A stretch of DNA of 64,000 nucleotides from Microcaldota archaeon (GTDB lineage Archaea > Micrarchaeota > Micrarchaeia > Micrarchaeales > Micrarchaeaceae): positions 8,742 to 72,741 of the forward strand of contig JAKBRD010000001.1 of assembly GCA_021834865.1 (NCBI GenBank), read 5' to 3'. Made by a program: the position numbers and the translations under genes. How positions within the stretch are numbered: the stretch's first letter is position 1; each line of letters starts with the position of its first letter. The notes below the pieces were generated by a model. The model saw only the letters and a program-made list of their open reading frames with translations. It had not been told where the DNA came from and ran no database searches. Below are positions 7,806 through 16,466 of the stretch, piece by piece.

Positions 7806-8477
7806 TCAGTTATTGTAGATATTGCTTACTAACTCTTCGTATGTATCTCTCCTGTACTCAGGATCTACTTCAGACATCGAGAAGTAATCAAATATATCCC
7901 ATCCGTGCTTTCCGTTCATGTTGGCGGTTTGCATTAAATCGATGTATAAGCGTTTTAGGACAAATTCGTATGTGAAATCACCGAATTCCTCAGTTTCTGC
8001 GTCAAATTTCATAACAATATCTGCAAAAAGCTCTCCCTTTCTTTTTTCTATTTTTGACTTCTGAACGTTTTCTTCTTCCATTCTGCTTATCTCTTTTAAT
8101 GCCTTCTTGAACGTTTCTACATAGCCGCCAAGCTGTTTTTCTATCTTTTGTATGTCTGCCTCTGCATTGTTCCTTTTTATTACCCTTTCCAAAAGGCTTT
8201 CAGGGGCTATCCTTTTTTCAAGCTCAAAAGAAATCGAATCATTGTTATCGAAAACGGCGTAAAAATCCAGCTCTTCAACGAATGTCTTGAAGGCGTTTTC
8301 AAAAGCAGGGTATTTTATTGGGATATAGGCCTCTTCCTCATCTTCATAATCTGCATCTATAAAATCTTTTTCGCCTTCAATTTTTTGCGAAGGTCTACTT
8401 CCCGAACTGTAATCCGAAGCAGTATTATCAACCCTTAGCAGGGACGAATCGAAACCGGCCTTTTTCTGCTTTTCCAT
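7806..8477 (-). CDS. Hypothetical protein, acidic and helical
   Basis: A 223-residue protein. Residues 1-55 are low-complexity, Ser-rich then very acidic (DADYEDEEEAY), suggesting disorder. The middle (about 95-155) is rich in Lys/Glu heptad-like segments, consistent with a coiled coil. The C-terminal 60 residues look globular (EFVLKRLYIDLMQ...WDIFDYFSMSE). No family recognised. It is divergent from the primase gene, sharing a 62-nt intergenic region. Confidence 0.6.
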   Translation of the reverse strand: MEKQKKAGFDSSLLRVDNTASDYSSGSRPSQKIEGEKDFIDADYEDEEEAYIPIKYPAFENAFKTFVEELDFYAVFDNNDSISFELEKRIAPESLLERVIKRNNAEADIQKIEKQLGGYVETFKKALKEISRMEEENVQKSKIEKRKGELFADIVMKFDAETEEFGDFTYEFVLKRLYIDLMQTANMNGKHGWDIFDYFSMSEVDPEYRRDTYEELVSNIYNN

Positions 8478-8539
8478 AACAACACTAGTTATTTAATTCT
8501 GAAAAGGTTTATATTTGAATTGTATACTTCAGTGTTTGT

Positions 8540-9502
8540 ATGGTTACTAGCGAAGAAATAGACATAGCGTACAAATACCCTTTCTCGGAAGAGGCCAGGG
8601 CAGTCATAGCCGAGAAAGGGCCCAAACAGATAGACTACAGGTATCTGGAGCTAGGCAGGGACAGGGTAGAGGCAGCAATGAACAAGAAGCAAAGCTATTT
8701 CCGAATAGAAATAGAGAACGTAAAGCTCGGCTATGTAATAAGCTACATATACGCTAGAATGCTCGTAAGCGCAAGCGCAAACCCTCCCTTGATAAAGGCT
8801 TTTGCATCCGGAGAGGCCAAGCGCTCTGGAATGGCCTTAAGGGAGGAGACGGACCAGACCATAATGGGGCTTGCCAAGCAGCTATCATACAACGTATCAA
8901 GCAACGGCAGCAGCGAATTCATAATAAGCTTTACAGAATACCTGATGAAGAAGCCGAGCGGCGAGCACTACGCGCTTGTAAACATGAAGCTCAAGAACGG
9001 TTTTGTCATAATGGACAGGCAGGAGCTCTCAAGGGCACTCGAGCATTCTATATACCTCAAGGTAATGTCAGGATTGCCAATACCAAAGGGCCAGCTTCCA
9101 AAAGAAGTTCTCGACTATTACTCCTCATCAAAAATAAAGCTGCCGGAATCGATATCAAAGCGTGCACCTGCTTTGCAGGGCAGCACGTGGGTGGACACGG
9201 TTCTTGCTACGCCTATACCTGATGTGCGCCACAGGACCGTGAACCTTGTGCTTGCGCCGTACCTTATAAACGTCAAGGGTATGGACGTGGAGCAGGCAGT
9301 TGAAACAATAAAGAAGTACATAGACGAATGCAAGCAGCTCAACCCAAATACTGACGTAAGCGAGACATACATACGCTACCAGTGCAACTACGCCAAGAAC
9401 AAGGGCATGAAGCCTCTTTCGCTGTCAAAGGCAAGGGAGCTGCTAGGGGAATATGTGGACCTAGGAAAGAGCCAAAATCCGGTGCAGAAAGGCAAAAAGT
9501 GA
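8540..9502 (+). CDS. priL: DNA primase large subunit, PriL-type with PriX-like C-terminus
   Basis: A 320-residue protein. The N-terminal two-thirds has PriL features: YPFSEEAR near residue 13, the helix ISYIYARMLVSA near 68 and KAFASGEAKRSG near 86. PriL partners with the catalytic subunit PriS in primer synthesis. The C-terminal region (about 212-310) carries PIPDVRHRTVNLVLAPYL at 225-242 and then INVKGMD, resembling the PriX/PriL C-terminal fold. The whole protein contains only two cysteines, C264 and C282, so the four-Cys 4Fe-4S cluster of canonical PriL cannot form. The ATG lies just after the TATA element GTTTATATTT at 8507-8516, suggesting a leaderless mRNA. A tiny zinc protein follows 4 nt downstream. 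Confidence 0.85.
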   Translation: MVTSEEIDIAYKYPFSEEARAVIAEKGPKQIDYRYLELGRDRVEAAMNKKQSYFRIEIENVKLGYVISYIYARMLVSASANPPLIKAFASGEAKRSGMALREETDQTIMGLAKQLSYNVSSNGSSEFIISFTEYLMKKPSGEHYALVNMKLKNGFVIMDRQELSRALEHSIYLKVMSGLPIPKGQLPKEVLDYYSSSKIKLPESISKRAPALQGSTWVDTVLATPIPDVRHRTVNLVLAPYLINVKGMDVEQAVETIKKYIDECKQLNPNTDVSETYIRYQCNYAKNKGMKPLSLSKARELLGEYVDLGKSQNPVQKGKK

Positions 9503-9506
9503 TACT

Positions 9507-9647
9507 ATGGAGCTAACGGTGCTATGCGACATATGTGGCAAAAGGCTTGCCAGCCATACGTGCAGGCTTTGCGGAAGAAGGGTATGCAGCGAGGATTTCG
9601 ACAAAAAACTCGGAATATGCAAATCATGCAAGCTTGGCCGCAAATAA
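9507..9647 (+). CDS. 46-residue zinc-finger protein
   Basis: A short reading frame, ATG at 9507, 46 residues, with four CxxC-type pairs: CDIC, CRLC, a Cys in RRVCSEDF, and CKSC. This resembles HIT-type or B-box zinc fingers that bind two Zn ions. It begins 4 nt after the primase stop and is clearly co-transcribed with it. Small CDICGK...CRxCGRRVC proteins are widespread in archaea; a nucleic-acid or protein-binding role with the primase is inference. Confidence 0.8.
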   Translation: MELTVLCDICGKRLASHTCRLCGRRVCSEDFDKKLGICKSCKLGRK

Positions 9648-9660
9648 AGCTTCAATAAAG

Positions 9661-10074
9661 CTACTTCTTTCTGTACTGCGCAAAGCACAATGCCGCAAGC
9701 ACAAGGTTGAAAATTAGAAATATGGTGAACGCTGTGGAAGTGCCGAAGGACGACAACGGCGTAGTTCCAAAACCAAACAGGTACGAGAATCCATTGGTTC
9801 CTTTAAATCCGCTTATTGGAAGGTTTAGCGCAGCGTCCGCAATCTGCGCAATGAACATCAGAAGAGCGAAAATGCCGGCCAAAGCCGTAAGTGCTTTCTT
9901 CCTTGTTACATACCTTATGGCCAGGGTCACTGCCATTACTATCAGGTATGCCAAAAGTATTATCCAATGAAAATAGCCGAACTGCCTTAAAAGCTTGTCA
10001 AAAAGAAGCAAGTACAGCCCTGACGCATATACTAGCAGCAATGCTGCATGGCTTGCCAGGGCTGACCTATTCAT
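9661..10074 (-). CDS. Four-helix membrane protein
   Basis: A 137-residue protein with four hydrophobic helices (about 8-28, 36-54, 62-84, 112-132) and short basic loops; C-terminus CFAQYRKK. No motif is recognised. It lies 6 nt downstream of the surface-protein gene on the same strand, so it is probably expressed with it. Converges with the small zinc protein. Confidence 0.6.
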   Translation of the reverse strand: MNRSALASHAALLLVYASGLYLLLFDKLLRQFGYFHWIILLAYLIVMAVTLAIRYVTRKKALTALAGIFALLMFIAQIADAALNLPISGFKGTNGFSYLFGFGTTPLSSFGTSTAFTIFLIFNLVLAALCFAQYRKK

Positions 10075-10080
10075 TGTTGT

Positions 10081-11196
10081 TCACTTCTTCCTGCGCATTG
10101 CATATGCTATCACTGCTGCTATCAGTATGATTATAATTGCCGCTGCATAGTAATCTGTGCTGCTGTTATTGCTGCTTGTGTACGGCGCAGTGGTCGATAT
10201 TGTAGTAGGTGTAGTAGTCGGTATTGTGGACACTGTTGTTGGGGCAGTAGATGTTGTAGTTACGTTGCTTGGCTTTATCATGAATACCCACATTACCGGC
10301 TTGAAGAATTGGGTGTTGACAATCTCGTTTTTAGTGCTGTTGTACGTCCATACGTCGGCGAATTTGTAGCTGCCGCCCACATAGCTAGTGTTGACCTGCT
10401 TGCCTCCAAGCAGCGTCCATGATGTCCAGCTTGAGTTGTACTGCGCCGTTGTTATTAATGGCATGTCCGCTCCGGTGGCGTTAACGAAGCTGATGTTTGG
10501 GCTTATCAGCCCATTTACCAGGTATGCAAATCCGTATGTCACTATATCCTTGCTCGCGCTTGACGGAGCTGACAGATTTGATATGGTGTATATTGCCAGT
10601 GTGAAGTTGTAGCTTGAAAGCGTCTTGTTGTCCATCTCAACATATGTTCCTGCAGGGACTGTGACATTTATCAGCTTTCCGTCCATTGCCATTAGCGAGA
10701 ATCTGGCACCCTTGGTTGCATTAACTGTTTTTGTGGTTGAATTATAAAGCGAGAATGCAGGCACAGTCGTAGGGGGAACTGTCGTAGTAGTGTTTACTGC
10801 GCTTGTCTTAACGAAAACGGTAAACAGCGCGTTGGTTACTGACGGATCGTCTCCGGTGGCATTCAGAAGTACTGCATACCTCCCTGGCTTGGTGGCACTC
10901 GATACCTTTATTGTCATTACTCCTGTATAATTCGGGTCGGAATATGTTTTGCTTAGGCTTACGTTTATGCCCTCATTGCTAAGATTCGCCGAATTGACCA
11001 GATTGGTATTGGTGCCCCATACCTTTCCGCTTACAAGGCCCACAGTGTACGATACAGTTCCGGTAGTCCCTGAGGCTATTGTCAAATTGGCTGAGGAGAA
11101 AGTTATTTTCGATGTGCCTATCCCGGAAGCAAAGGAAACTGTGCTGAGCAATACAAAAGAGAATAATGTTAGCATCGCTGCTGATTTTGCGTTCAT
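10081..11196 (-). CDS. Secreted, C-terminally anchored surface protein with Thr-rich stalk
   Basis: A 371-residue protein: Sec signal peptide (about 1-24), a beta-rich region with many N-x-S/T sequons (about 25-120), a second domain (about 135-310), a Thr/Pro-rich stalk (about 312-345), one TM helix (about 348-366) and the basic tail MRRKK. This is a classic archaeal cell-surface glycoprotein layout. It shares the architecture with the proteins at 14707-16407 and 35383-36045. No enzyme motif is seen; a structural or adhesive role is inference. Confidence 0.7.
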   Translation of the reverse strand: MNAKSAAMLTLFSFVLLSTVSFASGIGTSKITFSSANLTIASGTTGTVSYTVGLVSGKVWGTNTNLVNSANLSNEGINVSLSKTYSDPNYTGVMTIKVSSATKPGRYAVLLNATGDDPSVTNALFTVFVKTSAVNTTTTVPPTTVPAFSLYNSTTKTVNATKGARFSLMAMDGKLINVTVPAGTYVEMDNKTLSSYNFTLAIYTISNLSAPSSASKDIVTYGFAYLVNGLISPNISFVNATGADMPLITTAQYNSSWTSWTLLGGKQVNTSYVGGSYKFADVWTYNSTKNEIVNTQFFKPVMWVFMIKPSNVTTTSTAPTTVSTIPTTTPTTISTTAPYTSSNNSSTDYYAAAIIIILIAAVIAYAMRRKK

Positions 11197-11286
11197 AAAA
11201 CAACCTAAATATATCTCAAAGCCAAAAAATAAAAAAGGTTGCTTTGGGAGCTTTACGCTATGTAAAAAATAGCATTAAAATACAAG

Positions 11287-11402
11287 TGCCAAACAGCAAC
11301 ATGCTTTCCCATCCGCAGACAGTACACACATATCGTGAGCAGGCTTAGCTTCCGAGTTCGGAATGGGATCGGGCGTTTCCCTGCTCCTATTACCGTTTGG
11401 CA
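11287..11402 (-). rRNA. rrf: 5S ribosomal RNA
   Basis: On the minus strand, a terminal stem TGCCAAAC/GTTTGGCA brackets 116 nt containing the conserved segments GGAAACGCCCGATCCCATTC and CCGAACTCGGAAGCTAAGCC of archaeal 5S rRNA. No 16S or 23S rRNA lies in the window, so the 5S gene is detached from the other rRNA genes. The downstream tail carries little T-rich sequence. Confidence 0.95.
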
Positions 11403-11409
11403 TTGTATT

Positions 11410-12441
11410 TTAATCTTTAAGGTTTAAAAACGTTGCGCTTGCATGCTTCCTTAAGCCTTTTTCTGCTATATCGTAAGCCATTTCTGAATAAGGGTTGCTT
11501 TTTGCTATTTCCACCGCTACCCACTCCTCTGACTTTATAGCCTCGGCGTTTTCCAGCATCTGGGTAAACTTTGCGGTAGCTGCTTTCTTATAATCCGCGT
11601 GCAATTTTCCGGAAAGTTCAACCACGCTGTCGTAGAACCCAAGGGCAAAAGCATGCCTGAGCACCTGCGATACCGCCATGGCTTTTTCGTGCTCCTCCAT
11701 GCTCATTTTCACAGGGACCAAACCAGTGGAAGACCAGAATCTTGAAGCTTCCTCCGCTTCTTCGGATGTGCAGTTGTCAGTTATTATGGCTATTTTAGAG
11801 CCTGCATAAGCATCCTCCATCCCAAAGAGCGGATGCGTAGATATCAGCCTCATCTTCGCTTCAGAGGCAAGTTCCCTGGCCTTTTCCCAAAATTCGGTTT
11901 TAGAAGAGGATATGTCCATAAGCGTATCGCATTTGCAATTTGCAACCAGAGCAAGAAGCTTTCTGTCTAGGGCTTCCGGGGGAACGCAAAGCACTATGTA
12001 ATCAGCAGCAATGTCATTTTCGGGAAGCGGTTCTGCCCCTATAAGGGCAGAAAGCTCTTTCGCTTTTTGCTTGTTTCTCCCACTTATATAAACGGCATGG
12101 CCCGAGTTGCATGCAAGCATTCCCAGCGCTTCTGCCATGCTTCCGGTCCCAAGTATGACTATCTTTTTAGTATCCTTATGTCTTTCCTGCCTGTGTTTGG
12201 AAAAACTCAGTATGCTTTCCAATATTGGCATCAGCATTTTGCTGTCAAGCCCTCGCTCTTTGCCTTCTGCTTTCCATTTTTGCGCGATTTCTTTTTCCCT
12301 TTCGGGATCGTATATCTCCATTCCCATGGACTTTTTCAGGTTTCCTATTTCCCCTGCAACTGCAAATCGCTTTGATATAAGCCCTAAAATTTCGCTATCT
12401 ATCCTATCAATTTCTTTCCTGAGTTCTTTCAAGTTTTCCAA
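11410..12441 (-). CDS. tyrA: Chorismate mutase-prephenate dehydrogenase fusion (tyrosine biosynthesis)
   Basis: A 343-residue protein. Residues 1-85 are an AroQ-type chorismate mutase (IDRIDSEILGLISKRFAVAGEIG, with the KK and E/R residues of the helical fold; positions about 11-40). Residues 92-340 are a prephenate dehydrogenase: Rossmann motif ILGTGSMAEALG near 97 and STHPLFGME near 200. It converts chorismate to prephenate and then to 4-hydroxyphenylpyruvate. The start is TTG at 12441, supported by a Shine-Dalgarno-like GAGGTG eight bases upstream. No other aromatic pathway gene is nearby. Confidence 0.92.
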   Translation of the reverse strand: MENLKELRKEIDRIDSEILGLISKRFAVAGEIGNLKKSMGMEIYDPEREKEIAQKWKAEGKERGLDSKMLMPILESILSFSKHRQERHKDTKKIVILGTGSMAEALGMLACNSGHAVYISGRNKQKAKELSALIGAEPLPENDIAADYIVLCVPPEALDRKLLALVANCKCDTLMDISSSKTEFWEKARELASEAKMRLISTHPLFGMEDAYAGSKIAIITDNCTSEEAEEASRFWSSTGLVPVKMSMEEHEKAMAVSQVLRHAFALGFYDSVVELSGKLHADYKKAATAKFTQMLENAEAIKSEEWVAVEIAKSNPYSEMAYDIAEKGLRKHASATFLNLKD

Positions 12442-12531
12442 CGACGCACCTCATGTCAATTAAAAAGGAATGCAAAACTATGCCGCCAGAGTGTGCTGCA
12501 ACCGTGATTGCAGATATAAACTAACGCGTCT

Positions 12532-13554
12532 TCACTTGTCCCTTTTGTATAGTTTCTGCATTGCGGATATTATTATGTCCGTATATTCGTTCTTGGGTAT
12601 AGTGCTGGCGTATTGCTCTACAAGCTCCTGCGCCTTGCTTCCGTATTTTTTCGCCACGCCCTTGGCATAATCTATGCCGTCGTACTTTTCTATGATTGAC
12701 CTTAGATAATCTATTTCCTCCTGCGTTTTCTCCTGCCTTTTTTTCCTGTATATAGCATCTATCTTCTGCTTTTCCTCTGTAGTAGCGCTCTTGTACGAAT
12801 GCAGTATTATCAGCGTGAGCTTTCCTTCGTAGAGGTCCCCAAAGTTCTTCTTTCCAAACTTTTTCTCGTCTGCAGTCATGTCAAGGATATCGTCTGTTAT
12901 CTGAAATGCGATCCCTGCGTTCTCTCCAACTTTCTTTAACAGCTCGAGCGTTTCATCGCTCTGGCCTGCTACGATGGCCCCTAGCTGCATCGGCCCATAA
13001 ACAGTATAATAGCACGTCTTGCTGTCAACTATTCTCATATAAAGGCTTTCGTCTGCCTTGCTCAGGTCCTTGGTGTCCTGTATGAAAGTGTTTTCAATAT
13101 ATTGGCCCTCTACGGTATAAGCCATCATGTCGTAGAATTTCTCATACAGCCTGTTGCCCTTTTCTACTCCTGCCTGTATTATGTAGTCCTTGAGCATCTT
13201 CCACATCGCTATCTGTCCTGTATCGCTTGCATCTATGGCATGCACGATTCCGTATTTTTTGTGCAATGCCGGCAAACCTCTCCTCAGATCCGAATCGTCC
13301 TCTATGTCATCCTGTATCAGTATCCAGTCTTCGGAAAGCTGCTGTGCAGCGGCTGGAAGCAGTGCATCTTCTGGTGTGGCTCCGTAAAGCTGTGCGGTTA
13401 GCATTACAAGCCCAGGCCTCCTGTAGCTGCCCTGCCTGTCTATGTAGTCCCTGGTTATCTTATAATGGCCCAGCGGCTCCTTCATAGGCACGTATTCGCA
13501 TATCTTGTCATATACGAGCTTCCTGTAATTTTCTATGTATTCCAAGAAATCCAT
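12532..13554 (-). CDS. Polyprenyl (geranylgeranyl) diphosphate synthase, paralogue 1
   Basis: A 340-residue trans-isoprenyl diphosphate synthase. The first Asp-rich motif appears as LIQDDIEDDSDLRRG (about 85-99) and the second as QITDDILDMTADEKKFGKKN (about 220-240); KLTLI is the Lys/Thr after it. It condenses isopentenyl diphosphate with allylic substrates to make C20 chains for archaeal membrane lipids. The ATG at 13554 (MDFLEYIENY) is chosen over upstream in-frame starts because the extra 17 residues are only hydrophobic AT-rich translation overlapping the promoter. A diverged paralogue is at 36082-37236. Confidence 0.9.
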   Translation of the reverse strand: MDFLEYIENYRKLVYDKICEYVPMKEPLGHYKITRDYIDRQGSYRRPGLVMLTAQLYGATPEDALLPAAAQQLSEDWILIQDDIEDDSDLRRGLPALHKKYGIVHAIDASDTGQIAMWKMLKDYIIQAGVEKGNRLYEKFYDMMAYTVEGQYIENTFIQDTKDLSKADESLYMRIVDSKTCYYTVYGPMQLGAIVAGQSDETLELLKKVGENAGIAFQITDDILDMTADEKKFGKKNFGDLYEGKLTLIILHSYKSATTEEKQKIDAIYRKKRQEKTQEEIDYLRSIIEKYDGIDYAKGVAKKYGSKAQELVEQYASTIPKNEYTDIIISAMQKLYKRDK

Positions 13555-13624
13555 AAGTATCGTAATTTTTAATATGGTTAAAGATAAAATGGTTAGCATA
13601 AGCATAATAAACTGACGAAGTGAT

Positions 13625-14230
13625 TTGCTGTTCGTAAAAAATGGGGTAAAAATAACAGAATGTCATGACGTCTACAGGCCAAGAGAAGATTCGGATCTGC
13701 TGTCTGAGGCAGTGCAGCGACTAGCTTCCGGCAAAACCCTTGACATGGGCACAGGTACAGGGATACAGGGCATAATAGCGGCAAAGAAGGGCTGCGAGGT
13801 CACTTTTTCAGACGTGAGCATACACGCGATAAGATGCGCAAGGCACAACGCCGAGCAGAATGATGTGGAGGGCACATTTGTGGTTAGCGATCTTTTCGAA
13901 GACATAAGAGGAAGGTTTGACACAATAATATTCAATCCTCCTTATCTGGAATCCGCTCGCCTTGGTGCCGAAACGAAAGACTACCTGAAAATTGCAACCG
14001 ATGGCGGAGAAGATGGCCGCGATCTAATAGATCGGTTCATCAAAGACTCGTTCAGCCACCTGTCTGCAAATGGGAGAGTGATAATGGTCGAGAGCACGGT
14101 GAACAAATACGATCTAGATGTAGAAACGCTGAATGCTCAGGTACTGGGCAAAAAGCACATGTTTTTTGAAGATATAGTTGTAATAACATATAAAAACAAC
14201 AAGAAAAGGGGTGTTTTCGGTTGGAGATGA
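13625..14230 (+). CDS. HemK/Mtq2-like SAM-dependent methyltransferase
   Basis: A 201-residue class I methyltransferase: VYRPREDSDLL near residue 16, the SAM-binding loop DMGTGTGIQG near 40, an acidic strand SDV, and the NPPY catalytic motif near 105 (FNPPYLES). VYxPREDS plus NPPY is the signature of Mtq2-type enzymes that methylate the glutamine of release factor aRF1 or related targets. The start is probably TTG at 13625; no ATG or GTG precedes the conserved region. The stop overlaps the ATG of the next gene (ATGA), so the two are translationally coupled. Confidence 0.82.
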   Translation: MLFVKNGVKITECHDVYRPREDSDLLSEAVQRLASGKTLDMGTGTGIQGIIAAKKGCEVTFSDVSIHAIRCARHNAEQNDVEGTFVVSDLFEDIRGRFDTIIFNPPYLESARLGAETKDYLKIATDGGEDGRDLIDRFIKDSFSHLSANGRVIMVESTVNKYDLDVETLNAQVLGKKHMFFEDIVVITYKNNKKRGVFGWR

Positions 14231-14703
14231 GCGCTTATGAAGTATACAAGAAGGACGACTGGCAGTGCATAATAGGTCATGCGGGCTTCATAAAAACTGC
14301 GGAGGATCTCTACGGGGCAATGGCTTCTGCGGCCCCCAACGTGAAATTCGGACTTGCCTTTGTCGAAGCGAGCGGAGAAAGATTGGTGAGGTACGAAGGG
14401 AACGACAATGAGCTCACAGAAGCTGCTAAAAAGAACGCCCTTGGCATAGCGGCAGGACATACCTTCATAATACTTTTTACCGGCGCTTTTCCCATAAACG
14501 TTGTCAATGCCGTAAGGTCGGTCCCGGAAGTATCCGAAATATTCTGCGCTACCGCAAACAGAGTGCAGGTAGTAATGGTTTCTACAGACCTAGGAAAGGC
14601 AGTAATTGGTGTGGTGGATGGACAGACGTGCATTGGGGTTGAAGACGAAGAACACATAAAGCAAAGAAGGGAAATGCTAAAGAAATTCGGCTACAAGCCC
14701 TGA
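14227..14703 (+). CDS. PF04008-family protein (annotated as adenosine-specific kinase)
   Basis: A 158-residue protein spanning the whole PF04008 family: GHAGFIKTAEDLYGAM (about 18-33), VKFGLAFVEASGERLVR (about 38-54), AGHTFIILF, a central VRSVPEVSEIFCATAN, and GVVDG near the C-terminus. Archaeal and bacterial members bind adenosine-type nucleotides, but the reaction is poorly defined. The ATG at 14227 overlaps the methyltransferase stop; a TTG two codons upstream is an alternative. Confidence 0.85.
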   Translation: MSAYEVYKKDDWQCIIGHAGFIKTAEDLYGAMASAAPNVKFGLAFVEASGERLVRYEGNDNELTEAAKKNALGIAAGHTFIILFTGAFPINVVNAVRSVPEVSEIFCATANRVQVVMVSTDLGKAVIGVVDGQTCIGVEDEEHIKQRREMLKKFGYKP

Positions 14704-14706
14704 TTT

Positions 14707-16407
14707 TCAGCGCTTCGTTTTTGCGGTTTTAAATGCACTTATAGCCAATAGATAAAGCCCGGCTATAATCAGCGTAGTGAAAAGAAAAATTACGAGCAGT
14801 TCAAGCATATGTGAATAGAGGCCCCCCTCAACGTTGTTTACCTTAGGCGCACCGGGCTGAACTGTGGTTGTCGTTTTAGGTATGGTGCTTGATTTGGTGG
14901 TGGAGTTATAATCTATAGTTGTAGTTACGATGTCAAAAGAGCTGTTGTACGACTTTATGCTTGAACTGTGGGCCAGGGTCCCGTTATGCGAATACCCTAT
15001 CAGTTCGGTATTGTACAAGTAAAGGCTGGAATCGTTAAGAATGAAAGGCACATTGGTGCCATTGTTTGCAGTTATCGTGCTGTTGTATATGCTCATGTTT
15101 TTGGATCCTATGGCGTCAATCGCATTTCCATATATCTTGCAATTTTCCAAAGACAAATTGTTTGCGTTTATCGCATGTATGCTTGTATTCGTAGAGTTTA
15201 TTATTCCGCCCAAGCAGTTTATCTTTATGTTGCTGTTGGTTACTGTCAATGTGGTATTGCAAGTCTGGTTTGAAGGGAAGAACGTATTAAGCATACCAAG
15301 GTACTTGTAAGCCATTGTGTAATATCCCGGCATGAAAATGGCCGGCTCTTTCTCCGTGCAGAACGCCAGCCCTACTCCATATGTCTCGGTGGTTGAGTTG
15401 TCGTGCTCCTGAAATTCTGGTGATTTAAGCACGGCTATGGTTTCGTGTATTCCAGGGGTTTGAACTCCACGGTCATAGTTATAGTTGCCGTTAGTCACGT
15501 TGTGGACCTCATACATTATCCTGCCTTCTGGGGAAACCTGGTACCCTTTCCAGAAATAGAATGTCATATTGGTGGCATTGCTGTATTTTACCACAGTGTA
15601 GTTCCAGTATATGGAAGTATTATCCGGAAACTGGACATTTTCAGTCATGCGCGGATATACGAGCGTCGGTGTGAAGTTGACGTTTGAGGTTATGTTTATG
15701 ACTTTGAACGTAAGCTCATCCCAGCCCCAGAACGGGCTTATGAAAAAATACGGGTTGTAGCTGAACGTGTGGTTTTTGTATATGCTGTAAGCTTCTACGG
15801 CAAAGCGTTGTGGGCCTAAGAGCACTGGTCCTGGCGCAACTGCACCAAAACGCGGCAGGGTATAATTGTTTATCTGTGCGTCCTGGACTATCTGCTCATA
15901 TGTCGTCTGCTGGGAACCTCCTACTCCAGGATTGAATTTGACAAGCGCATCAGGCATTATCGCAGCAAAGCCGCCGAGTGAATAGTTTCCATTTGGTCCT
16001 CTTGGGACAAAAACGAAGTAATATCCAACCGCCAAGTTAGAGGAATTCCCCAAGAAGCTAGTGTTGTAGCTGCCATACGGGCTTATTATGTTGTTCTGCG
16101 CGTCGTGCATGCTTGCTATTCTGGCATTGTTAAACGTGCAGTTGAAAAGCGTATTGTTGTACGTATTGTTGCCGAAAAGCACACTCCTTACGCTAGATCC
16201 TGGTCCACAGTAAACTTTGGCTTGCGACACTCCTGCTGGAAAGCTTATGGCCGTATCGTTGCAAGAAGAACCTATGCTATAAGTCCCGTTGGAGCTCACA
16301 GCCATATTGCAGTAGGATCCCGCATTCGCCGCATGGGCAACGCCGCCGTACAGCACCAAGGCTAGCATAACGCCAAAGAATGCAGCAAGCAATGCCTTAT
16401 TTGCCAT
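14707..16407 (-). CDS. Large N-glycosylation-rich surface protein with beta-helix-like segment
   Basis: A 566-residue protein: signal peptide (about 1-26), an extracellular region with more than 30 N-x-S/T sequons, a segment at about 390-475 with alternating short polar/hydrophobic repeats (IHAINANNLSLENCKIYGNA) typical of right-handed beta-helix NosD-like repeats, a short Thr-rich stalk (TTTTVQPGAP) and a C-terminal TM helix (about 535-557) with tail KTAKTKR. Function is unknown; a glycosylated envelope protein is likely. Converges with the PF04008 gene, 3 nt apart. Confidence 0.7.
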   Translation of the reverse strand: MANKALLAAFFGVMLALVLYGGVAHAANAGSYCNMAVSSNGTYSIGSSCNDTAISFPAGVSQAKVYCGPGSSVRSVLFGNNTYNNTLFNCTFNNARIASMHDAQNNIISPYGSYNTSFLGNSSNLAVGYYFVFVPRGPNGNYSLGGFAAIMPDALVKFNPGVGGSQQTTYEQIVQDAQINNYTLPRFGAVAPGPVLLGPQRFAVEAYSIYKNHTFSYNPYFFISPFWGWDELTFKVINITSNVNFTPTLVYPRMTENVQFPDNTSIYWNYTVVKYSNATNMTFYFWKGYQVSPEGRIMYEVHNVTNGNYNYDRGVQTPGIHETIAVLKSPEFQEHDNSTTETYGVGLAFCTEKEPAIFMPGYYTMAYKYLGMLNTFFPSNQTCNTTLTVTNSNIKINCLGGIINSTNTSIHAINANNLSLENCKIYGNAIDAIGSKNMSIYNSTITANNGTNVPFILNDSSLYLYNTELIGYSHNGTLAHSSSIKSYNSSFDIVTTTIDYNSTTKSSTIPKTTTTVQPGAPKVNNVEGGLYSHMLELLVIFLFTTLIIAGLYLLAISAFKTAKTKR

Positions 16408-16466
16408 ATAAGCACAAACGGGTTTTTTAGCAAAGTTCTTTATCCCTTTTCAATATTGACAATTTC

